This document shows, in pieces, positions 37,393 to 46,286 of a DNA stretch of 64,000 nt. Each line of letters opens with the position of its first letter. Position 1 is the stretch's first letter. The position numbers and the translations under genes are program-made. Source of the DNA: Alphaproteobacteria bacterium (GTDB lineage: Bacteria > Pseudomonadota > Alphaproteobacteria > Caulobacterales > Hyphomonadaceae); the NCBI GenBank assembly GCA_018827375.1, contig JAHJYW010000014.1, positions 62,001-126,000 on the forward strand, in the 5' to 3' direction. Below the pieces are notes generated by a model that worked only from the letters and a program-made list of their open reading frames with translations, ran no database searches and was not told where the DNA came from.

Positions 37393-38382
37393 TCAGCCCT
37401 TTTTCGTCGGTCCGAACATCTCAGCCAGATCATCCGTGGCCTGTATGAGGTGGTCGACAATGCCGGGCTCCATCGACGAGTGGCCGGCATCGGGAATGAT
37501 ATGCAGCTCCGCTTTCGGCCAGACCTTGGACAGCGCCCAGGCCGTCGAGAGCGGCGTCACCACGTCATAGCGCCCATGAACGATCATGCCGGGCACATCC
37601 TTCAGCGTCCGTTCGCATTCCTCAAGCAGCCATGAATCGTGGGCAAAGAAACCGCGATTGACGAAATAGTGGCATTCGATCCGGGCAAAGGCATCAACGA
37701 AATCATCCTCGTTGAAGCGCGGCGGTGTCGTCACTGGGCCCTTGATCGAGAGCGTCTCGCCTTCCCAGCGGGCCCAGGCGCGGGCCGCTTCGATGCGCGC
37801 ATTCTTGTCGCTGCCGATCAGGCGCTTGTGAAAGGCGTTCAGCAGGTCCCCGCGCTCTTCCTCGGGGATCGGCGCGATATAGCGGTCATAGGAATCTGGG
37901 AACAGGCGGCTCGCGCCTGACTGGTAGAACCAGCTGATTTCGGCTTTTGACACGAGGAATACGCCGCGCAGCACCACACCCAGCACGCGCTCCGTATGCG
38001 TCACGGCATAGGCGAGCGACAGGGTCGAGCCCCAGGAGCCGCCGAAAACAACCCACTGATCCACGCCGACATGCGCCCGCAGGGTCTCCATGTCATCGAC
38101 AAGGTCCCAGGTCGTGTTCTCGCGCAGTTCCGAATGTGGGGTCGAGCGGCCACAGCCGCGCTGGTCGAACAGGAAGATGCGGTAGCGCGTCGGATCGAAG
38201 AAGCGGCGCATTTCGGGGTTTGAGCCGCCGCCAGGTCCACCATGCAGGGCAACAACCGGAATACCGTCCGGATTGCCTGATTCTTCCCAGTAAATCTCAT
38301 GAATATCTGAAACGCGTAAACGTCCGCTGCGGCGGGAATCGTGTCGTGGATACAATGTACGGCGGGTCTGGCGTTTATTCAT
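37393..38382 (-). CDS. pip: Proline iminopeptidase
   Basis: Releases N-terminal proline from peptides. An alpha/beta hydrolase of the S33 family, 329 residues from MNKRQTRRTLYP. The oxyanion loop is LHGGPGGGSNPEMR, DQRGCGRSTPH follows, and the nucleophile is in GGSWGSTLSLAY. The acid and His are near HGRYDVVTPL and IPDAGHSS. The ATG 24 bases upstream is an alternative start. A cytoplasmic peptide-degradation enzyme; single gene. Confidence 0.94.
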   Translation of the reverse strand: MNKRQTRRTLYPRHDSRRSGRLRVSDIHEIYWEESGNPDGIPVVALHGGPGGGSNPEMRRFFDPTRYRIFLFDQRGCGRSTPHSELRENTTWDLVDDMETLRAHVGVDQWVVFGGSWGSTLSLAYAVTHTERVLGVVLRGVFLVSKAEISWFYQSGASRLFPDSYDRYIAPIPEEERGDLLNAFHKRLIGSDKNARIEAARAWARWEGETLSIKGPVTTPPRFNEDDFVDAFARIECHYFVNRGFFAHDSWLLEECERTLKDVPGMIVHGRYDVVTPLSTAWALSKVWPKAELHIIPDAGHSSMEPGIVDHLIQATDDLAEMFGPTKKG

Positions 38383-38443
38383 GCGTTCTTCACTAATTGT
38401 CAGCAAGTCTTGGAACTATCACTGGACTTGGCTCTTTACCATT

Positions 38444-38459
38444 CGTAAGAATTATTACG
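38444..38459. promoter_or_regulatory. Inverted repeat upstream of the lipoprotein gene
   Basis: cgtaa and ttacg flank gaatta, an exact 5-bp inverted repeat in the gap between divergent pip and the lipoprotein gene. It lies in an AT-rich patch where promoters are expected. May be an operator. Confidence 0.3.
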
Positions 38460-38496
38460 GGTGGGGACCCGCAAGTGTGTTTGAGGTGGCTGTTTA

Positions 38497-39108
38497 ATGC
38501 GTAGCGTAGTCCTGAGTTTATCCCTATGCCTTCTTGGCGGTTGTGCAACCGTCTCCATGGTACCGGGCGAAACGACAGTGGAAAGTGGGCTCTCGCACAA
38601 CCAGTCCGCGTTACGCAAGGTTTCGGCTGAGTATGCCGACCGCGCCACAGAAGAGGGATGGGTCGAGGCTTCCGGCGGTCTTGCCGGCTTCGCAGACATG
38701 CTGATTAACGGCCGCGGCGACACGCCAGATGATTATGCTACCCGGATCGGCGCTGACACAAATGCCCCCGCCATCGTGCTTTCGCGCATCTCGGCCGACA
38801 GTGAAGCAGCCCGTACAGGCCTTGCCTCCGTTTCGGTCGAAGCCAAGGCCGTCCTGAACAGCGCGACAGCCGACGCCGCTTCCCGCACCGATGTGATGAG
38901 CTATGAACGTGCGCTTGTGCGTGCCCAGACGGCCTATCGCAACTTCCAGACTGCACTGGGCCAGGTTTCTGCTCGCGCCGACATGGACATGGATACAGCT
39001 CCCGTGGATGCAGAACTCGCCGACTTTGCCAACACGATCGATTCTGCCCGTGATACGGCTGACCAGCTGGCCGACAAATACGCCTCGCTGAATTCGATCG
39101 TCAGCTAG
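38497..39108 (+). CDS. Predicted lipoprotein, helical
   Basis: 203 residues beginning MRSVVLSLSLCLLGGCATVS, with lipobox LGGC. The mature part is Ala/Ser/Asp-rich and predicted helical, with long amphipathic stretches (ALVRAQTAYRNFQTAL, SARDTADQLADKYASL) that may form a coiled coil. It ends four bases inside the convergent DUF423 gene. No family recognised; an envelope structural role is possible. Confidence 0.7.
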   Translation: MRSVVLSLSLCLLGGCATVSMVPGETTVESGLSHNQSALRKVSAEYADRATEEGWVEASGGLAGFADMLINGRGDTPDDYATRIGADTNAPAIVLSRISADSEAARTGLASVSVEAKAVLNSATADAASRTDVMSYERALVRAQTAYRNFQTALGQVSARADMDMDTAPVDAELADFANTIDSARDTADQLADKYASLNSIVS

Positions 39109-39455
39109 CGACGCACAACGCTTGCTCCGGCCAGCGCCCACCCGACCAGAAATGATACACCGCCCAGCGGTACAATGGCGCCCAGCCATCGCGGTGCGCC
39201 CAGCGCCATCGCATAGAGGCAGCCTGAAAATATCACCACGCCTGCAATGAACGCCCAGCCGGACAGGCGCAAAAGACCCGTCTGGCTACTGATTGCAATC
39301 GCGAGTGCTGCGGCCGCATGAACGAGGCCGTAAAGCGTTGCCTTGTCCCACCAGTCCAGAGCATCCCCGCCAAGGTCCAGCCCGTGCGCCCCGAAGGCGC
39401 CGAGCGCGACGGCGGCAAAACCTGTGAGCGCAGCGGCCAGGCCCAGCCGGTTCAT
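39105..39455 (-). CDS. DUF423 membrane protein
   Basis: 116 residues, four transmembrane helices. The start LAAALTGFAAVALGAFGAHGL with the conserved GAFGAHGL motif and the later LYGLVHAAAALA and FSGCLYAMALG identify DUF423 (YwdK-like). Function unknown. It overlaps the upstream thioesterase by four bases (ATGA), so the two are translationally coupled. Confidence 0.88.
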   Translation of the reverse strand: MNRLGLAAALTGFAAVALGAFGAHGLDLGGDALDWWDKATLYGLVHAAAALAIAISSQTGLLRLSGWAFIAGVVIFSGCLYAMALGAPRWLGAIVPLGGVSFLVGWALAGASVVRR

Positions 39456-39880
39456 GCGTCCGCGACCGGTTTACGGGGCAGGGCATAGGTCACGATCGCA
39501 TGGCTTGCGGCTTTCTCTGCGCCCTCAATGCGCACATCCACATCCATCACGGCCAGCGCCTGGCCAATCTTCATGATCCGCGCATCGGCAATAACCACAG
39601 GCCCGATACAGGGCCGCAGGAAGTTTATGTTCAGGTTGCTCGTTACCGTCATCGGTTCGTGTCCCGTCACCGTCATCACCGCCATATAGGCGACCGTATC
39701 CACGAGGCTCATCTGCGTCGGCCCGGAAATATAGCCGCCTGGCCGCAAGTGCGTCTCATCAGCCACCAGCCTTACCACGGCCCGGCCTTTTTCCATCAGC
39801 GTCACTTCGCTGCGGTTTCCGGAACTCTTGAATGCACCCGCCAGGAATGTATTGGCCTCTACCGCCGTCATCTGTGACAT
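39452..39880 (-). CDS. PaaI-family hotdog thioesterase
   Basis: 142 residues from MSQMTAVEAN, whose ATG follows aagggagg; the listed GTG nine codons upstream has a weaker site. A hotdog domain (GYISGPTQMSLVDTVAYMA, then LNINFLRPC) likely hydrolyses acyl-CoA. Third PaaI-type gene in the window but clearly different from the 16.5-17.4 kb pair. Coupled to DUF423. Confidence 0.82.
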   Translation of the reverse strand: MSQMTAVEANTFLAGAFKSSGNRSEVTLMEKGRAVVRLVADETHLRPGGYISGPTQMSLVDTVAYMAVMTVTGHEPMTVTSNLNINFLRPCIGPVVIADARIMKIGQALAVMDVDVRIEGAEKAASHAIVTYALPRKPVADA

Positions 39881-39988
39881 GAATTGCGCTGCCTCCCTTT
39901 GCGTCACCCCTTGATGGGCTGATCTCCATCGTCCACCCTAAAGCCGACCCATCACCCGCCAAGAGGTGACCCCAAGGAAGGATATCCC

Positions 39989-41101
39989 ATGCTTAGCGCC
40001 GGTGACGAATACCCAATCCACCAGACCCCCGAACCCGTGGCCTATTCCGGCTCAGACCGGAATTTCTATGATCGGTATTTCTTTAACGGATACAGCGCAG
40101 ACGGCTCGACCTTCTTCGCCGCCGCCATGGGCGTCTACCCGCACCTGAACATCATTGATGGCGCCGTCTCCATTCTTCGCAATGGCAAGCAGGCCAGCGT
40201 CTATCTTTCCCGCCCGCTCAACATGGAGCGCATGGACACGCATGTCGGCCCGCTCTCGGTCGAGGTGATCGAACCCCTGAAAAAGATACGCCTGCGCCTT
40301 GAGGAAACCGAGGGCCTTGCCCTCGACGTCGAGTTTGAAGGCCGCGCCTTCCCGATTGAAGAGCCGCGGTTCACCCGTCGCCAGGGCCCGCGCATGATGA
40401 TGGACCTGACGCGCATGACGCAGAATGGTCGCTGGTCCGGCAACCTGCGCATGGATGGCACCGAGGTCGACATCAAGCCGGCTGACTTTACCGGTACACG
40501 CGACCGCTCATGGGGCGTGCGCCCGATCGGCGCGCCGGATGCCCAGCCGCTTATCCCGGCGCCGCCGCCGCAGTTCTACTGGATCTGGACGCCAACCAAT
40601 TTCCCGAACTTCTCAATGTTCTATCACGTCAACCATGACGAGACCGGAACGCCATGGAACACGCGCGCTGTCATCGTTCCGGATGGCGCAGACCAGGGCG
40701 GCGGCATGCACCTCGCCGATGCCAAGATGAACACGGTCTACACACCCGGCACCCGCCGTATGCAGAGCGCGCAGCTGGACATGACGGATGCAACCGGCCG
40801 TGCCCACAAGGTGACGTTCGAGCCGATGGGCACCTTCCTGATGAAGGGCATCGGCTATGGCCACGACAAGTATCGCCATGGCGCCTTCCGGGGTGACCAG
40901 CTGGCCATAGCGCGCGAGGACTTCGAGCCGGCAAAGATGCCGTGGCACGTCATCGAGAATCTGCACATCCAGGAAATCGTCCGTGCCAAGCACGAAAGCC
41001 CCGACGGTGTCGGTTCCGAAGGCATCGGCACGTTCGAACAGCTCTTCATCGGCCCCCATGCGCCGAGCGGCTTCAAGGATATCCTCGACCCGGCGAAATA
41101 G
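39989..41101 (+). CDS. Uncharacterised protein, CrtC/lipocalin-like architecture suspected
   Basis: A 370-residue soluble protein without signal peptide; aaggaaggatatccc precedes the ATG. It opens with YFFNGYSADGSTFFAAAMGVYPH and contains FTGTRDRSWGVRP in the centre, a pattern I associate with the carotenoid hydratase-like (CrtC/AttH) beta-barrel fold, where RDRSWG is recurrent. Many aromatic and Gly residues and FYWIWTPTNFPNF support a beta-rich lipid- or terpenoid-binding barrel. The reaction is unknown. It converges on the serine hydrolase. Confidence 0.7.
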   Translation: MLSAGDEYPIHQTPEPVAYSGSDRNFYDRYFFNGYSADGSTFFAAAMGVYPHLNIIDGAVSILRNGKQASVYLSRPLNMERMDTHVGPLSVEVIEPLKKIRLRLEETEGLALDVEFEGRAFPIEEPRFTRRQGPRMMMDLTRMTQNGRWSGNLRMDGTEVDIKPADFTGTRDRSWGVRPIGAPDAQPLIPAPPPQFYWIWTPTNFPNFSMFYHVNHDETGTPWNTRAVIVPDGADQGGGMHLADAKMNTVYTPGTRRMQSAQLDMTDATGRAHKVTFEPMGTFLMKGIGYGHDKYRHGAFRGDQLAIAREDFEPAKMPWHVIENLHIQEIVRAKHESPDGVGSEGIGTFEQLFIGPHAPSGFKDILDPAK

Positions 41102-41113
41102 GGGCCTGAGGCT

Positions 41114-42253
41114 CTAGGCGTTAAGCCCTTGCCATGCCTGCATGGCGAGGGTGATCGCCCGCATGTCTCCGGTCGTGGTGCCCTGCATCAGGTTCATCGC
41201 ATAGGACATGGTCGTGTGAGACTCCATGTCGATCAACGCGATGGATCCACCATAGCCGCCCCAGAACATGGAATGCGCGTTGAGGGCTGGCGACATCGGG
41301 CCGGAGAGGCCAAAGCCTAGACCATAGCGCACCGGAATCCCGAGGATCAGATCAGTGCCCTGAATCTGTTCTTCCAGTGCCTTGCGGCAGCCGGCTTCGC
41401 TCATGAAGCGCTTGCCACCCGCCATGCCACCATTGGCGAGGATCGTGTGGATCGTTGCCACCGAGCGGGCATTGCCGGTGCCGCCCGCCGCTGGTATTTC
41501 CGCGCCGCGCCAGGCGCGCGTCCGCGTCTCGCTGACATCGATGCCGGGATTGGTGAACGTGACTTTCTTGATATCCGTCATGGTCGGATCAGCCGATATG
41601 CTGGCATCCGCTGGCGGCTTCAGATCCGCGACGCGGGCGTCTTCGGAGGCGGGCAGGCCGATATGGAAATCCGCGCCCAGCGGCCCGGCAATCTCTTCGC
41701 GGAATAGGGTGCCGACGCTTTTGCCTGCCACGCGGCGAATGACTTCGCCAACAAGATAGCCCTGTGTGATGGCATGATAGCCGGGGGCAGTTCCTGGCGC
41801 CCACAAGGGCGCCTGCGCGGCAAGAAGGCTGGTCGCCTTCTCCCAGTCGTAGAGGTCGTCATTGGTCATGGGCTCGCGCCAACCCGACAGGCCCGCTGAG
41901 TGGCTCATCAAATGGCTGAACTTGATGTCGGCTTTTCCATTGGCGCCAAATTCCGGCCAGTACTTCGCGACAGGTGCGTCGAAGTCGAGTTCGCCGCGAT
42001 CGGCCAGCAGGAGGGCGGTCAGTGCCGTCATCGTCTTCGTGGTCGAATAGACGTTGACGATCGTATCCTTTTCCCAGGGGCGGGTCTTCTCGACATCGGC
42101 ATATCCGCCCCAAAGGTCGACGACCGTTTCGCCATCCTTCGTCACGCAGAAAGACGCGCCAATATCCGCGCCCGTATCCAGATGCGTCTGGAACTGGTCC
42201 CGAACGCCTTCAAATTTATCGTTCACAAATCCCTGTACTTCGGCTTTTGCCAT
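41114..42253 (-). CDS. Class C beta-lactamase-like serine hydrolase (EstB type)
   Basis: 379 residues. The SxxK motif lies in VYSTTKTMTAL. The second motif position holds YHAITQG, a Tyr but not the classic YxN, which fits esterases better than beta-lactamases. No signal peptide is visible, so it is probably cytoplasmic. Likely an esterase or carboxylesterase on small esters or lactones. cgggaggac precedes the start. It may share a transcript with the upstream epimerase. Confidence 0.87.
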   Translation of the reverse strand: MAKAEVQGFVNDKFEGVRDQFQTHLDTGADIGASFCVTKDGETVVDLWGGYADVEKTRPWEKDTIVNVYSTTKTMTALTALLLADRGELDFDAPVAKYWPEFGANGKADIKFSHLMSHSAGLSGWREPMTNDDLYDWEKATSLLAAQAPLWAPGTAPGYHAITQGYLVGEVIRRVAGKSVGTLFREEIAGPLGADFHIGLPASEDARVADLKPPADASISADPTMTDIKKVTFTNPGIDVSETRTRAWRGAEIPAAGGTGNARSVATIHTILANGGMAGGKRFMSEAGCRKALEEQIQGTDLILGIPVRYGLGFGLSGPMSPALNAHSMFWGGYGGSIALIDMESHTTMSYAMNLMQGTTTGDMRAITLAMQAWQGLNA

Positions 42254-42352
42254 GCCCGTGTCCTCCCGGTTCTTTTGTGATGAAACCCTAGGAGGTCAAT
42301 TTAACAACGGCAACGGGAAGATGGTCAGCGGTTCGCATCGCGTCGCGTCACC

Positions 42353-43336
42353 CTAGCCCCAGAGTGCGCTCATCGGCGGATCAATCCAGCCATCGCGGTA
42401 GGTAAGGCCGTTCGCGACATCATCCTTCAGCCAGAGCGGCCCGTCGAGGTCGGCCGCGTCGCAGAGGCCTGCCAGCAGCACAGCCGGCGCCATCGAGATG
42501 GATCCGGCCACCATGCAACCGACCATCACACCCATGCCGCTGGCCTTTGCGGCGCGCACCATGGCGAGCGCCTCGGTCAGGCCGCCGGTCTTGTCGAGCT
42601 TGACGTTCACGGCGTCATAGCGACGGGCGAGATCCTGGATATCGGCGCTCGTATGCGCGCTCTCGTCAGCACAGATCGCAACCGGGGCAGGGCGGCGGAC
42701 CAGCGCAGCATCATCCGCAGCCGGGAAAGGCTGTTCAATCAACACAACACCAAGATTGGCCGCGGCCTTCGAAATAGCAGGGAACTCGGCCGGCAGAAGG
42801 CCTTCATTGGCGTCGACAATCAGGCGGGCATCGGGCCGGGCGGCGTGCACCGCTTCAATGCGCTTCAGGTCTTCCGCACCACCCAGCTTCAGCTTGAGAA
42901 GGCGGCCCTGTGTGGTCTTAGCAGCTGAGGCCATGGCCTCGGGCGTATCGAGGCTGACCGTCACTGCCGTCTCGACGGGCTTTGGCTCCGGCAGGCCCGC
43001 AAGTTGCCAGACGGGCGCTCCGCTTAGCTTCGCTTCAAGGTCCCAGAGCGCGCAGTCCAGGGCGCAACGCGCGGCCCCAGCAGGCATCTGCGTCTGCAGG
43101 TCTGTGCGTGTCAGCCCGGTCTCCATGGCGCTCCGCATGGACTCGATGGCGGCCACCACGCTGTCGACGGTTTCGCCATAGCGCGCATAAGGGACACATT
43201 CCCCCCAACCGCTTGCGGCGTCCTGCTGTAGTCTGACGCGAACAGTGTTGGCCTCGGTCTTTGCGCCTCTGGAAATGGTAAACGCTGCCCTCAGGGGCGC
43301 GGAAACAGGGGTGATTTCAAGGTGCCGATTGCTCAT
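42353..43336 (-). CDS. Enolase-superfamily dipeptide epimerase / N-acyl amino acid racemase
   Basis: 327 residues from MSNRHLEITP. Catalytic residues are placed as in muconate-lactonising-type enzymes: KLKLGG near residue 148, metal Asp in IVDANEG (175), Glu in IEQPF (201), Asp/Glu in CADESAHT (224), and Lys in VNVKLDKTGG (246). This matches L-Ala-D/L-Glu epimerases, which recycle murein peptides, and also DgcA, the N-acetyl-D-glutamate racemase. DgcN is not adjacent. Divergent from the Mla operon by 87 bases. Confidence 0.87.
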   Translation of the reverse strand: MSNRHLEITPVSAPLRAAFTISRGAKTEANTVRVRLQQDAASGWGECVPYARYGETVDSVVAAIESMRSAMETGLTRTDLQTQMPAGAARCALDCALWDLEAKLSGAPVWQLAGLPEPKPVETAVTVSLDTPEAMASAAKTTQGRLLKLKLGGAEDLKRIEAVHAARPDARLIVDANEGLLPAEFPAISKAAANLGVVLIEQPFPAADDAALVRRPAPVAICADESAHTSADIQDLARRYDAVNVKLDKTGGLTEALAMVRAAKASGMGVMVGCMVAGSISMAPAVLLAGLCDAADLDGPLWLKDDVANGLTYRDGWIDPPMSALWG

Positions 43337-43423
43337 GCCTTGTCCCGATCGATCAAATTTGATCTTCTTCAATGCCCTTGCCTTAAGCATGTTTTGCTAG
43401 GCAAGTCAGGTAGTTACACACCG

Positions 43424-44557
43424 ATGGCAGACACAGTTTCCCCCGAATTCGCGCTTGATGAAAGCGGCGAACGCACCGTCCTCCGGTTGACCGGGGACTG
43501 GACCGTCCAGCATGTGCAGGATGTCGACGATGCCCTGCGCGCTCTGAACGTTTCATCTCCGCTGGCTGTGGATGTCTCCGATCTTGGAAAGCTCGACACG
43601 GCCGGGGCCTTTGTCATCGACCGCACATTGCGTGCGGCTGGCTCTGACGAGCAAGGCGAGCCGAACATTATTGGCGAACATCCAAACGCGTCTCGCCTGA
43701 TTGCGCAGATCCATGCTGTCTCGACGCCGGCTCCCGCAAGTCCGGCGCTGGATGGCGGCCTCATGGCGATGCTCGACCGCACGGGCCGGACGTTCATGCA
43801 CATCTTCGCGGAGAGTATTTCGACACTGGCTTTCCTTGGTGAAACGCTGGTCACCTGTGCCCGCCTCATCGTTCAGCCGTGGAAGCTGCGCTGGACCAGC
43901 ATAGTCGCCGTAATGGAAGAGTCCGGACTCGACGCGCTGCCCATCATTACATTCCTGTCCTTCTTCGTCGGCATGGTCATCGCCTTCATTGGCGCAACCA
44001 CGCTCAAGAGTTTCGATCTGGAGATCTATACGGTCGAACTGATCGGCTATTCCGAGCTGCGTGAATTTGGCGTCGTTCTGACGGGTATTGTGCTGGCGGG
44101 CAGAACGAACTCGTCCTTTACCGCGCAGATTGGCACGATGAAGATGCGTCAGGAAATCGACGCCATGCAGACGCTCGGCCTGAAGCCGATGGAAGTGCTC
44201 GTCGCGCCACGCGTTCTGGCCATGCTGATCATAACACCCGTGCTGGCCTTTGCCGCCACGCTGGCCGGCATTGCCGGTGGCATGATGGTGGCGTGGCTGT
44301 CGCTCGACATCAATCCGGGCGTCTTCATCCTTCGTCTCAGGGATTCCGTGCCCATCGACCAGTTCTGGGTCGGCATGTCCAAGGCGCCTGTCTTCGGCCT
44401 TGTCTGTGTGCTCATCGCCTGCCGCCAAGGCCTTAATGTCGGGGGCAGTGTCCAGTCGCTCGGCCGGGCGACCACCACGTCCGTGGTGCAGGCGCTGTTC
44501 TCGATCATCGCCATCGATGCCATGTTTGCGATCTTCTACATGGAGCTCGGCATATGA
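43424..44557 (+). CDS. mlaE: MlaE-family ABC permease with N-terminal STAS domain
   Basis: Inner-membrane permease of a phospholipid transporter. 377 residues from MADTVSPEFAL: residues 1-100 form a STAS-like domain (VDVSDLGKLDTAGAFVIDR), and the rest is an MlaE permease (VGMVIAFIGATTLKSF, ELREFGVVLTGIVLAGRTNSSFTAQIGTMK, EIDAMQTLGL). In enterobacteria the STAS protein (MlaB) is separate; the fused form is common in alphaproteobacteria. The ribosome site is weak. Overlaps the next gene by four bases. Confidence 0.92.
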   Translation: MADTVSPEFALDESGERTVLRLTGDWTVQHVQDVDDALRALNVSSPLAVDVSDLGKLDTAGAFVIDRTLRAAGSDEQGEPNIIGEHPNASRLIAQIHAVSTPAPASPALDGGLMAMLDRTGRTFMHIFAESISTLAFLGETLVTCARLIVQPWKLRWTSIVAVMEESGLDALPIITFLSFFVGMVIAFIGATTLKSFDLEIYTVELIGYSELREFGVVLTGIVLAGRTNSSFTAQIGTMKMRQEIDAMQTLGLKPMEVLVAPRVLAMLIITPVLAFAATLAGIAGGMMVAWLSLDINPGVFILRLRDSVPIDQFWVGMSKAPVFGLVCVLIACRQGLNVGGSVQSLGRATTTSVVQALFSIIAIDAMFAIFYMELGI

Positions 44558-45318
44558 GCGCCGAGCCGATCATTCGTATTCGCGATCTCGAGACGCGCTT
44601 TGGCACGCATACCGTGCATGAGCATCTCGACCTGGATGTGCAGCGCGGTGAAGTCCTGGGCGTGGTGGGGCCATCGGGTACAGGCAAATCGGTGCTGTTG
44701 CGCGCGATTGTCGGCCTGAAGCATCCCTCCGCGGGCACCGTTGAAGTGTTTGGGCACCAGCTCGATAAGTTGGGCGATGAAGAGCGCAACGGCATTGAGC
44801 GCCGCTGGGGTGTCATGTTCCAGGACGGCGCGCTGTTCTCAAACCTGACGGTTCGCGAGAATGTCATGGTGCCCATGAAGGAGCACACGACACTTGGCCC
44901 GAAACTTCGCGCCGAGCTTGCCGACATGAAGATCCGACTTGCAGGCCTTGAGCCCGATGCCGGCGACAAGTTTCCGTCAGACCTTTCCGGCGGCATGCGC
45001 AAGCGCGCGGCACTGGCGCGCGCACTGGCGCTCGACCCCGAGCTTCTTTTCCTTGACGAGCCAACGGCTGGCCTTGACCCGATAACGGCGGCAGGCTTCG
45101 ACACGCTTTTGCGCCAGCTGCAACAATCGCTGGGCCTGACCGTCTTTCTTGTTACCCATGATGTCGATACCTTGAATGCGGTTTGTGACCGGATTGCCGT
45201 ACTGGGCGAGAAAAAAGTGCTGGCGATTGGAACGATCGACGAACTGCGCGCCTTCGATCACCCGTGGGTGCAGGAATATTTTGGCGGCCCGCGTGGCCGT
45301 GCCGCCACCGGACACTAG
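44554..45318 (+). CDS. mlaF: MlaF-family ABC ATPase
   Basis: 254-residue ATP-binding subunit. Walker A is GPSGTGKSVLL, the signature is LSGGMRKRAALARAL, Walker B is LLFLDEPTAGLDP, and the His switch is LVTHDV. It drives lipid movement by the MlaE permease. The start ATGA overlaps mlaE. The C-terminal EYFGGPRGRAA is typical for this group. Coupled expression gives the complex in balanced amounts. Confidence 0.94.
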   Translation: MSAEPIIRIRDLETRFGTHTVHEHLDLDVQRGEVLGVVGPSGTGKSVLLRAIVGLKHPSAGTVEVFGHQLDKLGDEERNGIERRWGVMFQDGALFSNLTVRENVMVPMKEHTTLGPKLRAELADMKIRLAGLEPDAGDKFPSDLSGGMRKRAALARALALDPELLFLDEPTAGLDPITAAGFDTLLRQLQQSLGLTVFLVTHDVDTLNAVCDRIAVLGEKKVLAIGTIDELRAFDHPWVQEYFGGPRGRAATGH

Positions 45319-45332
45319 AATGGAGACCGGAT

Positions 45333-46286
45333 ATGGAAACGCGCGCTAATTATGCCCTCATCGGCGCTTTTGTGCTGATCGCGGCCTTCGCGGTTGCAGG
45401 CTTCGTGATGTGGCTGGGCCAGGCCCAGTTCCGACAGGATTTCAAAGCCTATGACATTGTCTTCGAGGGGCCGGTCTCACTCGAGGAAGGGGCATCCGTC
45501 CGCTATATCGGCATCAAGGTTGGCGAAGTCTCGACCGTTCGTATCGACCGCGCCGACACGTCCAAGGTGCGCGCCCGTATCCGCATTGACCGCGAAACCC
45601 CTGTGCGCAGGGACTCCACCGCCTCCATTCAGCTTGCCGGCATCACCGGTGCCACATTCATCCAGATAACTGCCGGTACCGGAGATCCGCTCGAAGCGCG
45701 GGCCGGCGAGCCTGTTCCGGTCATCAGGGCCGAGCGCACGCAGCTCGACGAGCTGTTCTCGGGCGGCACCGAAGTTCTCGGCAATGCCAACCAGGCGATC
45801 CAGCGCGTGAACCTGGTCTTCACAGACGAGAATATCGATGCGCTTTCGATGACGCTCAAGAATCTGGAATTGCTCAGCGGCAAGATCGCCCAGGACAATG
45901 GCCTTGCCGACAAGGCCTCGGCCACGCTGGATGATGTGTCGAAAGCCACGCGCAAATTCGAAGGGGCCTCAGCCTCGTTCGAGACGCTCAGCACCACAAC
46001 CAATACACGCGTTGCCGAACTGGCAGACCAGCTCGACCTCGTCGTTAGCGATGTACGCAGCATTACAAAGACCGCCAACGAAACGATCGAACAGAGCAAT
46101 CGGGCGGTCTCGGCTGCGGCTGATGCCATCGAGGGGCCCGCAACATCTGCCATCGAGGACGCGCGCCTCGCCAGCCAGGACCTGCGTATCCTGATCAACC
46201 GGCTTGACCGGGTTGCCCGAGAGATTGAACGCAATCCCCAGAGCTTTGTCGCTGGCGATCCCATTCCCTATGAAGGAGAGCGCTGA
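45333..46286 (+). CDS. mlaD: MlaD-family MCE protein
   Basis: 317 residues starting METRANYALIGAFVLIAAFA, with ggagaccgg upstream. One N-terminal transmembrane helix, then an MCE domain (SLEEGASVRYIGIKVGEVSTV), the lipid-binding ring-forming module. A long helical tail (FEGASASFETLSTTTNTRVAEL) may build a needle-like extension across the periplasm. It hands lipids between inner-membrane transporter and outer membrane. Stop overlaps the next ATG by one base. Confidence 0.93.
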   Translation: METRANYALIGAFVLIAAFAVAGFVMWLGQAQFRQDFKAYDIVFEGPVSLEEGASVRYIGIKVGEVSTVRIDRADTSKVRARIRIDRETPVRRDSTASIQLAGITGATFIQITAGTGDPLEARAGEPVPVIRAERTQLDELFSGGTEVLGNANQAIQRVNLVFTDENIDALSMTLKNLELLSGKIAQDNGLADKASATLDDVSKATRKFEGASASFETLSTTTNTRVAELADQLDLVVSDVRSITKTANETIEQSNRAVSAAADAIEGPATSAIEDARLASQDLRILINRLDRVAREIERNPQSFVAGDPIPYEGER

